A program made the translations under genes and the position numbers. This document shows positions 1 to 10,879 of a DNA stretch of 64,000 nt, one piece after another. A model generated the notes under the pieces. The model did not search any database, was not told the origin of the DNA, and saw only the letters and a program-made list of their open reading frames with translations. Origin of the DNA: Tausonia pullulans (lineage: Eukaryota; Basidiomycota; Tremellomycetes; Cystofilobasidiales; Mrakiaceae); contig OX637622.1 in assembly GCA_951802195.1 (NCBI GenBank), positions 806,001 to 870,000 of the forward strand, given 5' to 3'. Position 1 is the first letter of the stretch; the number at the start of each line of letters is the position of its first letter.

Positions 1-264
1 CGTCGTCTTGTTCCTCGGCGTCCTCGGAGCCTTCACCAATGTCTACCTCTGTGGAGTTATTGGCCAAAAGCTGGTTGTCCTGGGCGGCGGACGCCGATGG
101 GGCAGCAGCCTCAAGAGGCCTGGACGAAGCGAAATAGCGTGAGCCGGATGCGGGTCAGACAAGATATTTTCATGAGCTAGCTTTCAGCATATGGGCAGAC
201 AAACTCACGCCGTAATGGAGGCATCGTCTCCGTAGAGGAAAGCGTCGTCGTCGTCTTCGTCCAT
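1..264 (-). CDS. FIP1: FIP1-like pre-mRNA polyadenylation factor, 5' part only
   Basis: Partial gene that runs off the left edge. The first exon (209-264) starts at the ATG read leftward from 264 and encodes MDEDDDDAFLYGDDASIT. This acidic stretch followed by FLYGD is the usual start of Fip1, the cleavage/polyadenylation subunit that tethers poly(A) polymerase. A GTGAGT donor lies at 203-208 and an acceptor CAG ends at 120. The second exon (1-119) continues in phase with an Ala/Ser stretch and then an acidic Glu/Asp-rich segment. The conserved Fip1 core domain would lie outside the window, so the call rests on the N-terminus alone. Other acidic nuclear proteins could look similar. Confidence 0.55.
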
Positions 265-597
265 GCCGATAAATGGGGACAGGAATGGCCGGGTGGTGAT
301 GGTTGAGGACCTCAACGCGCGTTCTCCTCGCGCGAGGGCAGGCTCGCGGCCACGACGGGTTGGCAAGGCAACAACTCTAACGCACTCACAATGCTCGACG
401 GCTTTCTCATTGGCTTTCTAGAAGTTCGATGTAGTCTATCTGACTGTTCAAAATCTTTCCAAAGGCAAGTTGCTGGCATTGGGAGAAGCGCACGCGCCGT
501 CGGTTGAACGAATTCCCTAGCTGCCGACTAACAAGAGCTTCCTCATCGAGAAACAAGTATCATGCCCATGTAGAATTACCATCTCCCTCACTCCCCT
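265..597. other. intergenic, FIP1 promoter side
   Basis: This 333-bp gap lies between the FIP1 start and the stop of the dehydrogenase gene, both on the minus strand. It should carry the FIP1 promoter and the dehydrogenase 3' UTR. I see no conserved ORF, RNA gene or repeat in it. Confidence 0.5.
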
Positions 598-2288
598 TCA
601 CTTCTTCCGCCCCTTGTCGTCGTATGAGTAGAATCCGCCGACTGCGCCGCTCTTCTTACCGAGCTTGCCCTCGGCGACAAGCTTCTCGAGCATCGGAATC
701 TTGGCAACAAGGTCCTTCGGAAGCGACGGGTCCGCACGCTCGCGCCATCCGGAAGCGCTGATGTTTCAGAAGAGAAGAGAGAGTCAGTGGAAGCGGGGAG
801 GGGGGTTTGCATGCGAAGGAGGAGACAGCCGCACATGAACGAGGTGGTGTCAAGGCCGACATAGTCGAGGAGCTCAAATGGTCCCATGGGGTAGCCTGCG
901 AGGGGAAATGGATGAGTGAGCACCGGCATGCAATGGGCCGAGTAACTGAGTGGCGATAATTGACCAGCACCGAGCTTCATCGCCGTGTCAATGTCCTGAG
1001 GGGAAGCCTCGCCCCTCTCCACCATGCGGATGGCCTCGACTGGTTTGGGGGCGCAGATAGCTTCAGTCGAGAGGTTTTCTATACGAAGGGTGCAGTCCAG
1101 ATGAACGTACGCATGTAGGGGACGAGGAGCCGATTAACCTGAGGAGCAGGGGACAATCCTTATATCAATCAACCACAAATCATCCACGCAGTCTCCAACG
1201 CTCCAGACGCACGATGAACCCAGGGGTGTCCTTGCATCCGACAGGGGTCTTGCCGAGCTTATGGCATAAGTCGAAGAGTGCCTGAGTGACTCCGGCCGAG
1301 GTCTCGGACGTCGAGACGATCTCAACAAGCTTCATCTGAAGAAGAGAGGAAGTATAGCAATGTGTTATGTCAAACAGCACGAGGACTTTTCAGGGAAGGT
1401 TCTGACTGACAGCTGGAACGGGGTTGAAGAAGTGCAGCCCTGCAAAGCTGGGAAATGAGGATCTGTCAGATCAAGAGTTGGTTGGCGCGCATAGCAGTTC
1501 TAAGGACGCACTTTGCCCGTCGCTTGTCCGAGACCGAGGAGGCGATCTCGGAGATGGGGAGACTCGAGGTGTTACTAGCGAAGATGCAGGCTTCCCTGTA
1601 AGGCGAAAGGCGAAGGAGGATTGGCTCGACATGTCGACAGATGACAGGCAAGAGTCGCTACGCACGGTGCGAGTCCATCGAGGCGAGAGAAGAGCTGTTG
1701 CTTGACCTTCATGTTCTCTACGATGGCCTAAAGATCTCTCGCACGTCAGTACTCGATCGGACTGACAGAATATCGCACCCGCTCACTTCGACAACGAGAT
1801 CCGCCTGGGAAACGGCTTCGCCCGCGTCCGAGGTCGAGGCGATCCTCGTCATGACGTCCTCGACCCAGCGTTCGCTGTCGCCCTCGCGCTTCTTGGCGAT
1901 GCGCTCGAGACTCTTGAGGATAATGGACCGGCCGTTGGTGAGCGCCTGCGGAGTTAGGTCGCAGAGCATGACCTGGAGATTGATTTGAGACGCGCATATG
2001 AGTGAGGCAGGAGAAGGCTGACGCGCGCATCGCGGAGAGATCGACAGAACGCACAGAGAGGCCCGCCTGAGCAGACACCTGGGCGATACCTGCACCCATG
2101 AGACCGGCTCCGAAGACGGTGACCCGGTTAATGGGCGGCGGGGTGAGCGCGCTCGGGCTGGTCGAGAGATGTCTAAGCGGAAGGAGGTTACCATTAGCTG
2201 GTTGCTTTGAAGTCACGCTAGGCCGGCTAAGACGGACGGACCTAGAGATGGTCGAAAGGCGAGCAGCGGAGCGAGCGGCAGAGGTCAT
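598..2288 (-). CDS. HADH: mitochondrial L-3-hydroxyacyl-CoA (3-hydroxybutyryl-CoA) dehydrogenase
   Basis: Oxidises L-3-hydroxyacyl-CoA to 3-ketoacyl-CoA with NAD+, the third step of beta-oxidation. The ATG at 2286-2288 opens an Arg/Ser/Ala-rich leader ([16 protein letters not shown], later [10 protein letters not shown]) that looks like a mitochondrial presequence. The NAD-binding motif [13 protein letters not shown] follows. Exon 1 is 2055-2288 and exon 2 is 1787-1972, the latter carrying the second Rossmann strand (MLCDLT) and DLVVE. Later exons give [12 protein letters not shown], the catalytic-histidine motif HFFNPVP near 1411-1440, [15 protein letters not shown] and the C-terminal domain ([37 protein letters not shown] is split by an intron and shown here only as landmarks [15 protein letters not shown]). 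The stop is at 598-600 after a Lys-rich end. There are about eight exons, and some internal borders were not fixed. It lies 200 bp downstream of SNO1 on the same strand, with no functional link. Confidence 0.9.
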
Positions 2289-2487
2289 TTCGGGAAAAAG
2301 AGACGAGCGGGTGGTTGTTGGAGAAGAAAGAGCGAGAGAGGCAAGCAGAGGAGTGATCATCGTCTTCACCGGGGTCGTGTTGCCGACTGCCGGCGCTTGG
2401 ACCCGACAATGATGCTGTCCCCAATGTTCTCTCTCTCGCTTCACAAACACGGTGATCGCATTGCCATGATTATTTCCATAAGATCCA

Positions 2488-3788
2488 TCACTCGTCCCGG
2501 GGGACTCCAAGGCAAATGTCTCGGACAAAAAACTCATGGAACACCCCTGCCCCATCCTCTGGAGAAAGTGGGAGAACAGATGCACGTGTCAGGCACGAGC
2601 ACCTAACTACCCACCACCAAAGCACTTACGGGCCATGCCGAGCTCCGGGTGGAAGCTGATACCCATCTTCTTGCCCTGCCGGAAGGCAACAATCGCACTC
2701 TCTGGCGAGCCTTCAAGCGGCTCGAACGGCAGGGAGGCGAGGACCTCAAGCTCATCGGGCAGCGGGGCGAGAAGCATCTGGGAAGAGAGGTGGGCGGAGC
2801 AGCGTGGAGCGATAAGATTCATGGTACGTTTGCTGGGCATGGAAAGCAGATTCGAGGACTCACAGGGGCGCGGATGAACATTCCCTTGAGGCCAACCGGG
2901 TCGGCGTCAGCCGACGTCGTCGACGAAGCCGACGACATGTTAGGTGTCGAAGCAGCCGAGGACGTAAGGGAAGGCGAGAGAACCAACGGGACCTCGAACG
3001 ACTCCAACTGAAAGTACCCGAGAGAGAAATAGACCCATGGTCAGCCGAAGACATGAGAAGGTGAACGGCCGAGTAGAAAACCCATGGACCTGGCTACCGT
3101 AGCCGTTCCTGAGGACGTGGGTCGTGGTGCCTCCGAAGAGCGCCTGTCCTCCCTTCTTGGTGCCCTCGGCTTTGTGGGCGAGAAGAATCATGCCAGCGCA
3201 GGTGCCCATGACCGGCTGCATGTGGTAACGGAATGGTTCAAGTCAGACTCCCTCCACGCCAACCCGCGCGACCATCAGGTGGCTCTGATCCTTCTTGCTC
3301 ACCTTGGACGGGTCCCGGCAGAACTCCTGAAGAGGCTCCAGCAGAGAAGACCGGGACGCAATGGAGGCGATTGCCGTCGACTCGCCTGTTCAGCCAAACA
3401 TCATCCGTCGGGTCAGCAACATGCGGAAGGCAGGCTATAAGTGAGAACAGTGAGTGACTCCACAATCGGGGGAGGCCGCTGGGCAGTTTTCCCCACACGA
3501 GAGAGGGAATCAAGCGAGAGAGAGAGCAAGGCCCAACTGACCTCCGGGAATAATGAGTGCATCTGGGGGGAAAAAACGGGAACGTGAGTCAGAGGGACAG
3601 AGAGAGAAGCGGTGGGAGGCCTCCCACTCACCGCACTGGCCGAGGTCCTCCTTGGTCCGGACGTTGAGCGTGACGAGAGGACGCGTCTCGGCAAGCTGGA
3701 GATCCTCGATGAAGCTGATGTGCTCGAGGAAGGCGCCTTGCAGGCTGAGGACGCCGATGGTGTAGGGGCCGGAAGGTGGCGCGGCCAT
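2488..3788 (-). CDS. SNO1: pyridoxal 5'-phosphate synthase glutaminase subunit (PdxT/SNO family)
   Basis: Glutaminase partner of the SNZ/Pdx1 synthase. It releases ammonia from glutamine for vitamin B6 (PLP) synthesis. The start at 3786-3788 gives MAAPPSGPYTIGVLSLQGAF, the typical PdxT opening, and LIIPGG follows in the next exons. The nucleophile motif GTCAGM is near 3180-3215, and LFGG and VLRNGYGSQ follow. A Ser/Ala-rich insertion of about 25 residues sits between SFEVPL and GMFIRAP. The catalytic His/Glu motif FHPEL is near 2660-2675. A donor GTAAGT after GMA joins a last exon ending VFHEFFVRDICLGVPRDE, with the stop at 2488-2490. The catalytic triad is therefore complete. The Ser/Ala-rich loop is longer than in bacterial PdxT, as is common in fungi. 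The SNZ partner gene is not in the window. Confidence 0.92.
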
Positions 3789-4007
3789 GGCGGGGCAGGG
3801 GGTATGGGGGTATCTGTGGTTGGTGGATAAGGAGTGGGGAAGAAACGGAAAGTGGTCGCCAGGTATTCAAATGGTGTCACAAGAGTGAGCGAGCCCGCGG
3901 AGAGCTAAAGACGACCCGACCTGAGGCAATCCCCGGCGAGACCGAGAACAGACAGGCTCACCCCCCGATCTCCGCTATTCAACCATCCCCCGCTCGATAC
4001 CGGACCG

Positions 4008-4985
4008 ATGCTCCCCGTTGAGCTCCTCGACCTCATCCTCGATGGCCTTGACCCAGCCGACGCCCCGCCTGTTTTGGCCGCCGTCAGCCAGGCGAGCCTC
4101 ACGCTCCTCGCCCTCGCTGGCCCTCGCCTCTATGGCGACGTCACCCTTCGTGTCTCCCGGGGCTTTCACCGCTTCTTCTGCGAAGCGGTGAGTGTCTAGC
4201 CAGAAGATAGAGAGAGAATGAGAGGGAGGATCTGCATATATGCATGGCTGACTCTGCTACCGCTGGCGTCCAAGGCACCTCCACCAACACGTCGACTCGG
4301 CTCTTCGCGGCCACCTCCGCCTAGTCGAGTTACCCCCTACTTGTCCCTCGCTCAGACTCGACAGGTCACGCTCATCGTCGATCAGGCCGTCCAGACGCGG
4401 ATACCCGCCGGATTACCATCTCGCCTGCCAAACGGCGGCAAGCCTTTACAGCTCTCGAGCCTGCGGGTCTCCTTTGCCGTTCGGACAGCAGCCGTCGACC
4501 ACCTCCTCCCCTTTTTCGACCCCATCGCTTGTGTTTTCGAGGTTGCCAGCTCGTTCGAGCCGCTCTCACACTTCAAGTTTGCCGGCACGACCGGATGGTC
4601 TCAGCTTGAGACACTTGTACTCGACGACGTCTCGACGCTCTCGGCGATGCAGCCCTACGGTCGCTTCGACCGGTCGAACCCTCGTCGCAACCTCCAGGGC
4701 GTCCAGGCCATCTTTCGCTACTCGGACTTCATCGCCAGCCGGACCATCGTGGAACAGTTCAGCGCGGAACTCAATGACGGGGTCTTGCTGCCTGCGCTGA
4801 ACGCCGACGCCGCCACGCTCCAGGTCGCTAGCGAAGCAATCAAGCGGTCCGTTCGACGAGAGATGCTCTCCTTGGAGGAGAGAGATGTTTTCTCTGGATT
4901 AGGGAGATGGAGGATCCAGGTCGACGAGACACTGGCTCGTTGTCTTGGAGAAACGTTAGGGAGGCCAAAGTCTGGCGAGAAATAG
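4008..4985 (+). CDS. F-box-like protein
   Basis: Two-exon gene. Exon 1 (4008-4187, 60 codons) reads MLPVELLDLILDGLDPADAP and then LAAVSQASLTLLALAGPRLYGDV. This is the spacing of a fungal F-box, with an LP..LL..IL start and an LARPRLY-like end. A GTGAGT donor at 4188 and an AG acceptor at 4274 keep the frame into exon 2 (4275-4985), which has no further stop before 4983-4985. Exon 2 has alternating Leu-rich segments (VTLIVDQ, LSSLRVSF, LETLVLDDVSTL) consistent with a degenerate LRR-like substrate domain, but no family was recognised. If the F-box is real it would bind Skp1 in an SCF ubiquitin ligase. The first ~30 residues of exon 2 are Pro/Arg-rich, and an extra intron there is possible. About 297 residues in total. 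Confidence 0.6.
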
Positions 4986-5527
4986 GGGGCGGGGGGATGA
5001 TTAGGACCGACGAAGTTCTCAGGAGGTGACCAGAGTGTCTTATGCACGACGATTTGGAGTTGATGCCAGCGATAAGCAGAGAGAGGGGCCTCTTACTAGA
5101 TCAGGAGTCGAGGACGAAGGATGAAGGACGAAATTCTCACTGATGGGGCGGGCGAATGAACTCCTTGGCATTGCTACTCCCGCGCGCAGCTCGAGTGATT
5201 GAGTCTCGTGCGCACCCGGCAACCGCACTGGGTATCATTTGTCTCGCCCAGGAGAGACCCATGAGTCTTAGCAGTGCTCCTCGACGCTTCCCTGGAGCAA
5301 GAAGTGCATGGGAAGAGCAGACCTGACGTTGCTAAGAGAGCCGGTCCAGCTTCCGGTGGACAGCGCGAAGCAGCTTGCCTTCTCGTCTCGCCTTGCCCTG
5401 CGCCCTCTCTCCTTCCTCTCGACCATCAACCGACCCAGGGCCCCGTCGCCTGCCCGCCTCCCAGAAGTTCCCCTTACACCGTCTCCCGGCAGCTTTCCCT
5501 CACCCCTTTCCAAAACCCGCTTCCGCC
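4986..5527. other. intergenic, promoter and leader of the complex I 49-kDa gene
   Basis: This 542-bp gap becomes strongly CT-rich from about 5380 to 5525, the usual look of a fungal 5' leader. An upstream ATG at 5308 opens a frame overlapping the main start. It matters only if transcription begins that far up. No RNA gene or repeat was seen. Confidence 0.4.
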
Positions 5528-7964
5528 ATGCTCTCTCCCGCCCTCCGGGCTGTCCGCCCCCGGTCCGCCGCCGCTGTTGCTGGTCTTCGCGCGATCTCGA
5601 CGACGGCTGCTCGGCCCAAGTCTGTCCACCGGCCTCTCATCTGGGAGGACGGTAAGTACGAGCTGCCGACCATCGCCAAGGGCGCCATCAAGGGCACGGC
5701 CTCGATGGCCGGATCGACTGAGGAGTGCGTCTTCCCTCTCTCTCCTGCCCTCACTCGCCCGCGAGACCGGGCCGAAGGAGCGGAGAGCGAGCGAATCCCA
5801 GCGCGGCGCTCTCTCTTCCCTTCATCCGTCCCCCCCTTGCCCCCTCCCTGTGCGACGATCGGCCGCCCGGAACGCATGTTGACCCATCGTACAACGACCT
5901 TAGGCTTGCCAAGCTCAGCGCTCAGGAGCTTCTCGCCGAATCAGACAGCCGTGTCGACCGGAAAATGAGGCACTTCACTGGTTCGTCCCTGCCCTCCTTC
6001 CTGCTCTTGCTCAACTTCATTCCCCCTCTCCCTGGCAAACGCTGATACTGGTACAACCTTAGTCAACTTCGGACCCCAGCATCCTGCCGCTCACGGTGTC
6101 CTTCGGCTCATTCTTGAGCTCAACGGAGAGGTGCGTCCGATCACACACACACACACACACACCCCTTGTCTCTCCCATCCCACTTGACGCGGGCCCTTGC
6201 GCCGCTCACCCTCGTCTGGGGGTCGATTGTGCCCCAGCTTGCTCCCTCTTCCTCGCTGGCGAGTCGAACCGAGGCTGACCTGTTGTTACTCTCTGCTCTT
6301 CGCAGGAGATCCTCCGTGCCGACCCGTACGTCTTGACGGCCCGCGGTTGATGTTGAATTTCGTCTCTTCTAACGTTTCGCCGCTCTCACCTACTTTGGTT
6401 AGCCACATCGGACTCCTCCACCGAGGAACCGAGAAGCTCATTGAGTACAAGAATTACACTCAGGCTCTCCCTTACTTTGACCGTCTCGACTATGTCTCGA
6501 TGAGTGAGCATCTCTGAGCTTCGATCGGGCGCGCGCGCAATGCGGCAGGGACGCGACCGACTGACAGGGTACGCACGCGTGGTCCTCCCGTCCAGTGACG
6601 AACGAGCTCTGCTACACGCTCGCCGTCGAGAAACTTCTCAACATCCAGGTCCCTGAGCGCGCTCAGTGGATCCGTACTCTCTTCGGGGAGATCACTCGTA
6701 TCCTGAACCACCTCATGGCCATCCTCACGTGGGTCTTGGGGCCTCTGCTTCGGGCCTCTAAGACACTCGCCTGACGATCTTTCTCTCTTTTCAGCCACGC
6801 TATGGATGTTGGAGCCCTGACGCCTTTCCTCTGGGGGTTCGAGGAGCGTGAGAAGCTCATGGAGTTCTACGAGCGCGTCTCGGGTGCGCGCATGCACGCC
6901 GCTTACGTCCGACCGGGTGGAGTCGCGTTCGATCTCCCGCACGGTCTCATGGACGACATCTTCAAGTGGGGTACCCAGTTCGGCTCCCGTATCGACGAAG
7001 TCGAGGAGGTCGTCTCGGCAAACCGAATTTGGATTGACCGCACCAAGGGTATTGGAAACGTCACCGCCAGCGAGGCCCTCGCCTACGGCTTCTCCGGTGT
7101 CATGCTCCGTGGCTCCGGTGTCCCCTGGGACATTCGCAAGGTCGCCCCTTACGACAAGTACGCCGAGGTCGAATTCGACGTCCCCGTCGGAACGTACGGA
7201 GACTGCTACGACCGGTGAGGGGTTGCTCGCTTTCTTTTGTGGGCCGAAAGGATCACCGCTAATTTTTATTTATTTTTTTCGCCAACAGCTACCTCTGCCG
7301 TGTCCAGGAAATGCGTGAGTCGCTTCGCATCATCAACCAGTGCCTCAACAAGATGCCCGAGGGAGTCATCAAGACGGACGATAACAAGATAACGCCACCG
7401 CCGCGAGCCGCGATGAAGGAGTCGATGGAGTCGCTCATCCATCACTTCAAGGTGAGCGAATGCCGATGCACTGCCTGGGGCTTTGTTATGTTGCTGACAG
7501 CACCTCTCTTCTACAGATCTTCTCCGAGGGCTACTCTGTCCCCCCTGGAGAGACCTATTCGGCGATCGAGGCTCCCAAAGGAGAGATGGGTGTCTACCTT
7601 GTCTCGTAAGTGGCGAACCTTACACTTTCTTGTGCTTGTGAGCCCGGCTGACTTTACTCTCTCCCTACCAGCGATGGCACGAACCGCCCTTATCGCTGCA
7701 AGATTCGCGCTCCCGGATTCGCTCACCTCCAGGGTGCCGACTTCATGTCTCGGTGCGTTGAAAACGACCATCTTGACTTTACCTTGCTCTTTCTTACGCT
7801 CCCTTCTCCTCCTAAAGCCATCACTACCTCCCCGACATGGTCACGCTGATTGGAACCATGGATCTTGTGTTCGGAGAGGTGCGTGCTCTTTTCCCCTTCC
7901 CCTTTGTGTCGCGCGTGCAATCTTTTGACCTTCGCTCTCGCTGTCCATCCAGGTCGACCGGTAG
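5528..7964 (+). CDS. NUO49 (NDUFS2): NADH:ubiquinone oxidoreductase 49-kDa subunit (complex I)
   Basis: Core subunit of the complex I Q-module in the mitochondrial inner membrane, forming the quinone pocket with the PSST subunit. I place twelve exons: 5528-5724, 5904-5980, 6063-6130, 6305-6324, 6403-6503, 6596-6728, 6795-7214, 7289-7451, 7517-7605, 7672-7752, 7818-7878 and 7953-7964. Together they make 1422 nt, a clean 473-residue frame. The N-terminus ([16 protein letters not shown], then ISTTAARP) is a mitochondrial presequence. Family landmarks in order are [65 protein letters not shown] and [14 protein letters not shown] at the C-terminus. The fourth exon is only 20 nt and the last coding exon only 12 nt. 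The acceptor of exon 2 is the least certain border. A CA-repeat (6142-6161) lies in intron 3. Confidence 0.95.
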
Positions 7965-8373
7965 AGTTTAGTTGGGTGTTGCTTAGTGATTTCTCTCTCT
8001 TTTCTTTCTCCTTTCTCTCCGCTATACGATTCTTGCTTGCTCGGCGCTACTTTTGCAGTGTTCCGCGGAGCCCGGGGTTCCTTTCCGTCGAGCTTACGTT
8101 GAAACAGTCAGCCGAACGCACGTCACGCGCTTCCGCCTCCTTGAGCTGTCTTGCCTGTAATCCAAGGGGGCCTCGCCTATTCTGACCTCTAACCTTCATC
8201 GCCGTTGCCCTTTCTTCTCGCCCCCGCCTCCCTTCACACGCTCTGTTGAACCCCCTTCTCTTCGCTTCCCGACGCTCGTGCATCTCGTCTTGCCCTCCCT
8301 CCCACTTCCGGTCGCGCCCGACGCGCGCCGCCGCCGCTGACGCCGCCTCGTCCGTCCGACCGACGCCGTCGGC
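7965..8373. other. intergenic, promoter of the NT-C2 gene
   Basis: This 409-bp gap becomes CT-rich toward the next start (8200-8370). It presumably holds the 3' UTR of the complex I gene and the promoter and leader of the NT-C2 gene. No other feature was seen. Confidence 0.4.
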
Positions 8374-10688
8374 ATGGGTCGTGAGTTGTCGTACAGTGAA
8401 GAAGATGGTGCGAGACTTCTGGTCCTCATCCTACTCTTGTTCCAGTATTTTCTCTCCTTCCTGGCCGACACGCCGACTTCCGGCTCGTCTGCACCATTGA
8501 TGACATCACCAACGTCCCGCTCGTGAGCGGCTCCTTCGCCGTCGAGTGGAGGTTTCGGTCGAAGAAGCATCTCGTACATGGTGAGTGGACTTGGACTGCC
8601 TCTTATATTTTGAGACAGGATGAATTCGGAGGGGAAGGGGGATCGACAAGAGCGGGAGGGGGACGAAAGAAGAGGACGTAGGCGGCTGACGCATACGCTC
8701 CCTCTCGATTTGAACGCCCGGACCTGCCTCTCTCTCTTGTCCTTTCCTTCAGACACATCCCGTTCACCAGCAGTAATGAACGGATTGCTCTCCTCTTCAG
8801 GTCGACGCGGATCCACATCCTTCAGCCATCCCAACAGCAGTGGCAACAACAACGACGGCGGGGCGAGCAACCCGCGCACGTCCCAATCGAGCAGCCTCGC
8901 TCCTCCAACAGCGTTCTCGGCGTCCCTCACCTCGCTTGTCTCCCGGGGGTCAGACTCGGACTCGGATTCCCCTCCACCGGGGAATGAGAGCGACGCAAGG
9001 CCCTCCAGCAACCTTGAGATCAGCGGCGTTGCCGACGGCGGCAGTCGACTCGGTCGAGTGTCGTCCAAGCAGTCCTCGAAGCACGGCAGCAGCGCCCCCA
9101 AGTTGAAAGGCGATGCCATCCGCGTCCAGGACGAGGAAGGCTATGTCGTGTCGACTCGGAGTCGGGGCATGACGGACAGCGTGGAAATCCGGGAGCATGG
9201 GTGCGTCTTCAAGCATCGGATCGACAGTGCCGTTCAGATTGGCGTCACGAGCCACAAGGATGGGGCGCAGGTGCTTGAGGAGAAGATTCTTCGGCTAGTT
9301 GTGCATGAGGTGAGCGATCAAGAGACGATATGGCGGCAACCTCAAGACAGGACGAACGGGGATCAGACAAGTTGACGACAACGCCTTGTCTCGCTGTAGT
9401 ATCTCTCTATACACGACTCGGACAAGTCATCGGGCAAACTAGGGCAACTCAGCCTCAACCTAGCCGAGTACGTTGGCAAAGGCAAGACGGTCCGACGATA
9501 CCTCCTCGACGGGAGCAAGACGAACGCCACACTCAAGGTAGCTCCCTACCTCCGTACTTCTGGCGTGCGTACATTGACCTCTCTGGCTTCAACGACAGCT
9601 AAGCATTGAGCTCACTCAAATTGGCGGCCCGACAAAGTTCCAACCGTGAGTCGAGCGAGTGTCCGTCGTCGGATCGTGCCTGACTGATCGGAGTTTATCC
9701 TCTCAACAGACTTCAAATATCCAAAGGTCTTCAGGCCGGCACAGGTCTCGAGTCTCTCATTTCTCAGCGTGAACGCAAGGTCGGAGAGGGTCAGTCTGAT
9801 TACTGCTGCCAGCACAGGGGGGCGATGCTGATCTCGGCCCTCCCTTCAACAGTTACCGCAACAGCTATCCTTCCCTCGTCTGCCTCGACAAAAGCGTCAG
9901 AAAAAGGCCGCATCAATGCCCGGCTTAAAGGCCAATACCCAGGGCTCTTAGTGGATGACGCCTCCGGCAAGCACCAACTTCCTTTCTCCCGGTCACGCTC
10001 GCCAGGGAGAACATCCGGGTGCTCAAAGCCCAACTCGAGAGCGCCTTCTCCACCAGGGAGGGCGCGTGAGCAGGGCGCGACGGCGATGTCAACCGAGGCG
10101 ATTATCGAGGTGATACCATCCCTCCTCTCCTTCCCCCGGCCGTTTTACGCTGACGAAAGACACGCTCCGAGGCACTAGGCTATATTCAACCCTTACTACT
10201 CGAATACCCGTGGCCCGTTCACCATCCCGCATCCATCTAACTCCTCACGATCGATCTCGGATCCGCTGCGAACAGAGTTCATGCCCACAGCAGACGAGGT
10301 CGCGCCTGTCCCGACACTCCGGCGATCCTCGTCGGGAAGGTCGAGCAAGAAGGCCACGACCCAGCTTTCCTTGGGCGTCGGCGGTGACGGTGGCGGCAGC
10401 GGCGGAATTGGTAGCGCTTCCTCCAAGGAGAAGACCGGCGGGTGGGCCAGGCTCCGGGGCCGGCCACCGTCTGGAAAGCATGAGGCCATGCGGTCCGAGA
10501 ACTTAGAGAGGGTGTCTGCGACTACCTCTGGAGGAGGAGGAGCCGCCGACGGGGATGCCTTGGAGAGGAAGGCGAACTTGGAACGGGAGGGCGTCCGGAT
10601 CGTCGAGCATCCGCCGTCGGAACAGGCTGCCGAGAGGGAACAGGAGATTCGCAAGAAGTGGGGGGGCAAAGGCCGTCTGACGAGCTGA
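8374..10688 (+). CDS. NT-C2 (EEIG1/EHBP1 N-terminal C2) domain protein
   Basis: The first coding exon is just 7 nt (8374-8380, ATGGGTC before GTGAGT). It joins 8446-8580 to give MGLFSLLPGRHADFRLVCTI, then DDITNVPLVSGSFAVEWRF, the start of an NT-C2 fold. Exon 3 (8801-9309) carries a long Ser/Asp/Gly-rich insertion and then EIREHGCVFKHRI and VLEEKILRLVVHE. Exon 4 (9400-9537) gives GKLGQLSLNLAEYV and RRYLLDGSKTNATLK. Exon 5 (9599-9645) and the next exon (from 9710) give LSIELTQIGG and LQISKGLQAG. This is the complete strand order of the domain. The middle part (about 9790-10120) could not be resolved; one frame there reads ARENIRVLKAQLESAF. The C-terminus is a low-complexity Ser/Gly tail ending in a charged helix before the stop at 10686-10688. 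NT-C2 proteins are membrane- or actin-associated adaptors. The function here is unknown. Confidence 0.75.
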
Positions 10689-10879
10689 TACAATCTGCCA
10701 GAGATTACTTTCGATTTAATTGGATCCAACCATGTTGTAAACGAGCAGTCTGTTGCTGAGGAACAGGAAGATAAAGGGAGCAGAGACAGGTCGGGCGGTC
10801 CTGACCGGCGACGGCAGCGGGAATCGCCGATCGTCACTCTCAACCACCATCATCCCTCCTCTTCCCCTTCGCTTCTTCA

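Noticed and set aside
6142-6161. CA dinucleotide repeat
   Set aside because: Ordinary intronic microsatellite in the complex I gene, of marker value only.
8196-9119. 307-codon antisense frame over the NT-C2 gene
   Set aside because: Charged low-complexity shadow. The sense strand has a recognisable domain with matching splice sites.
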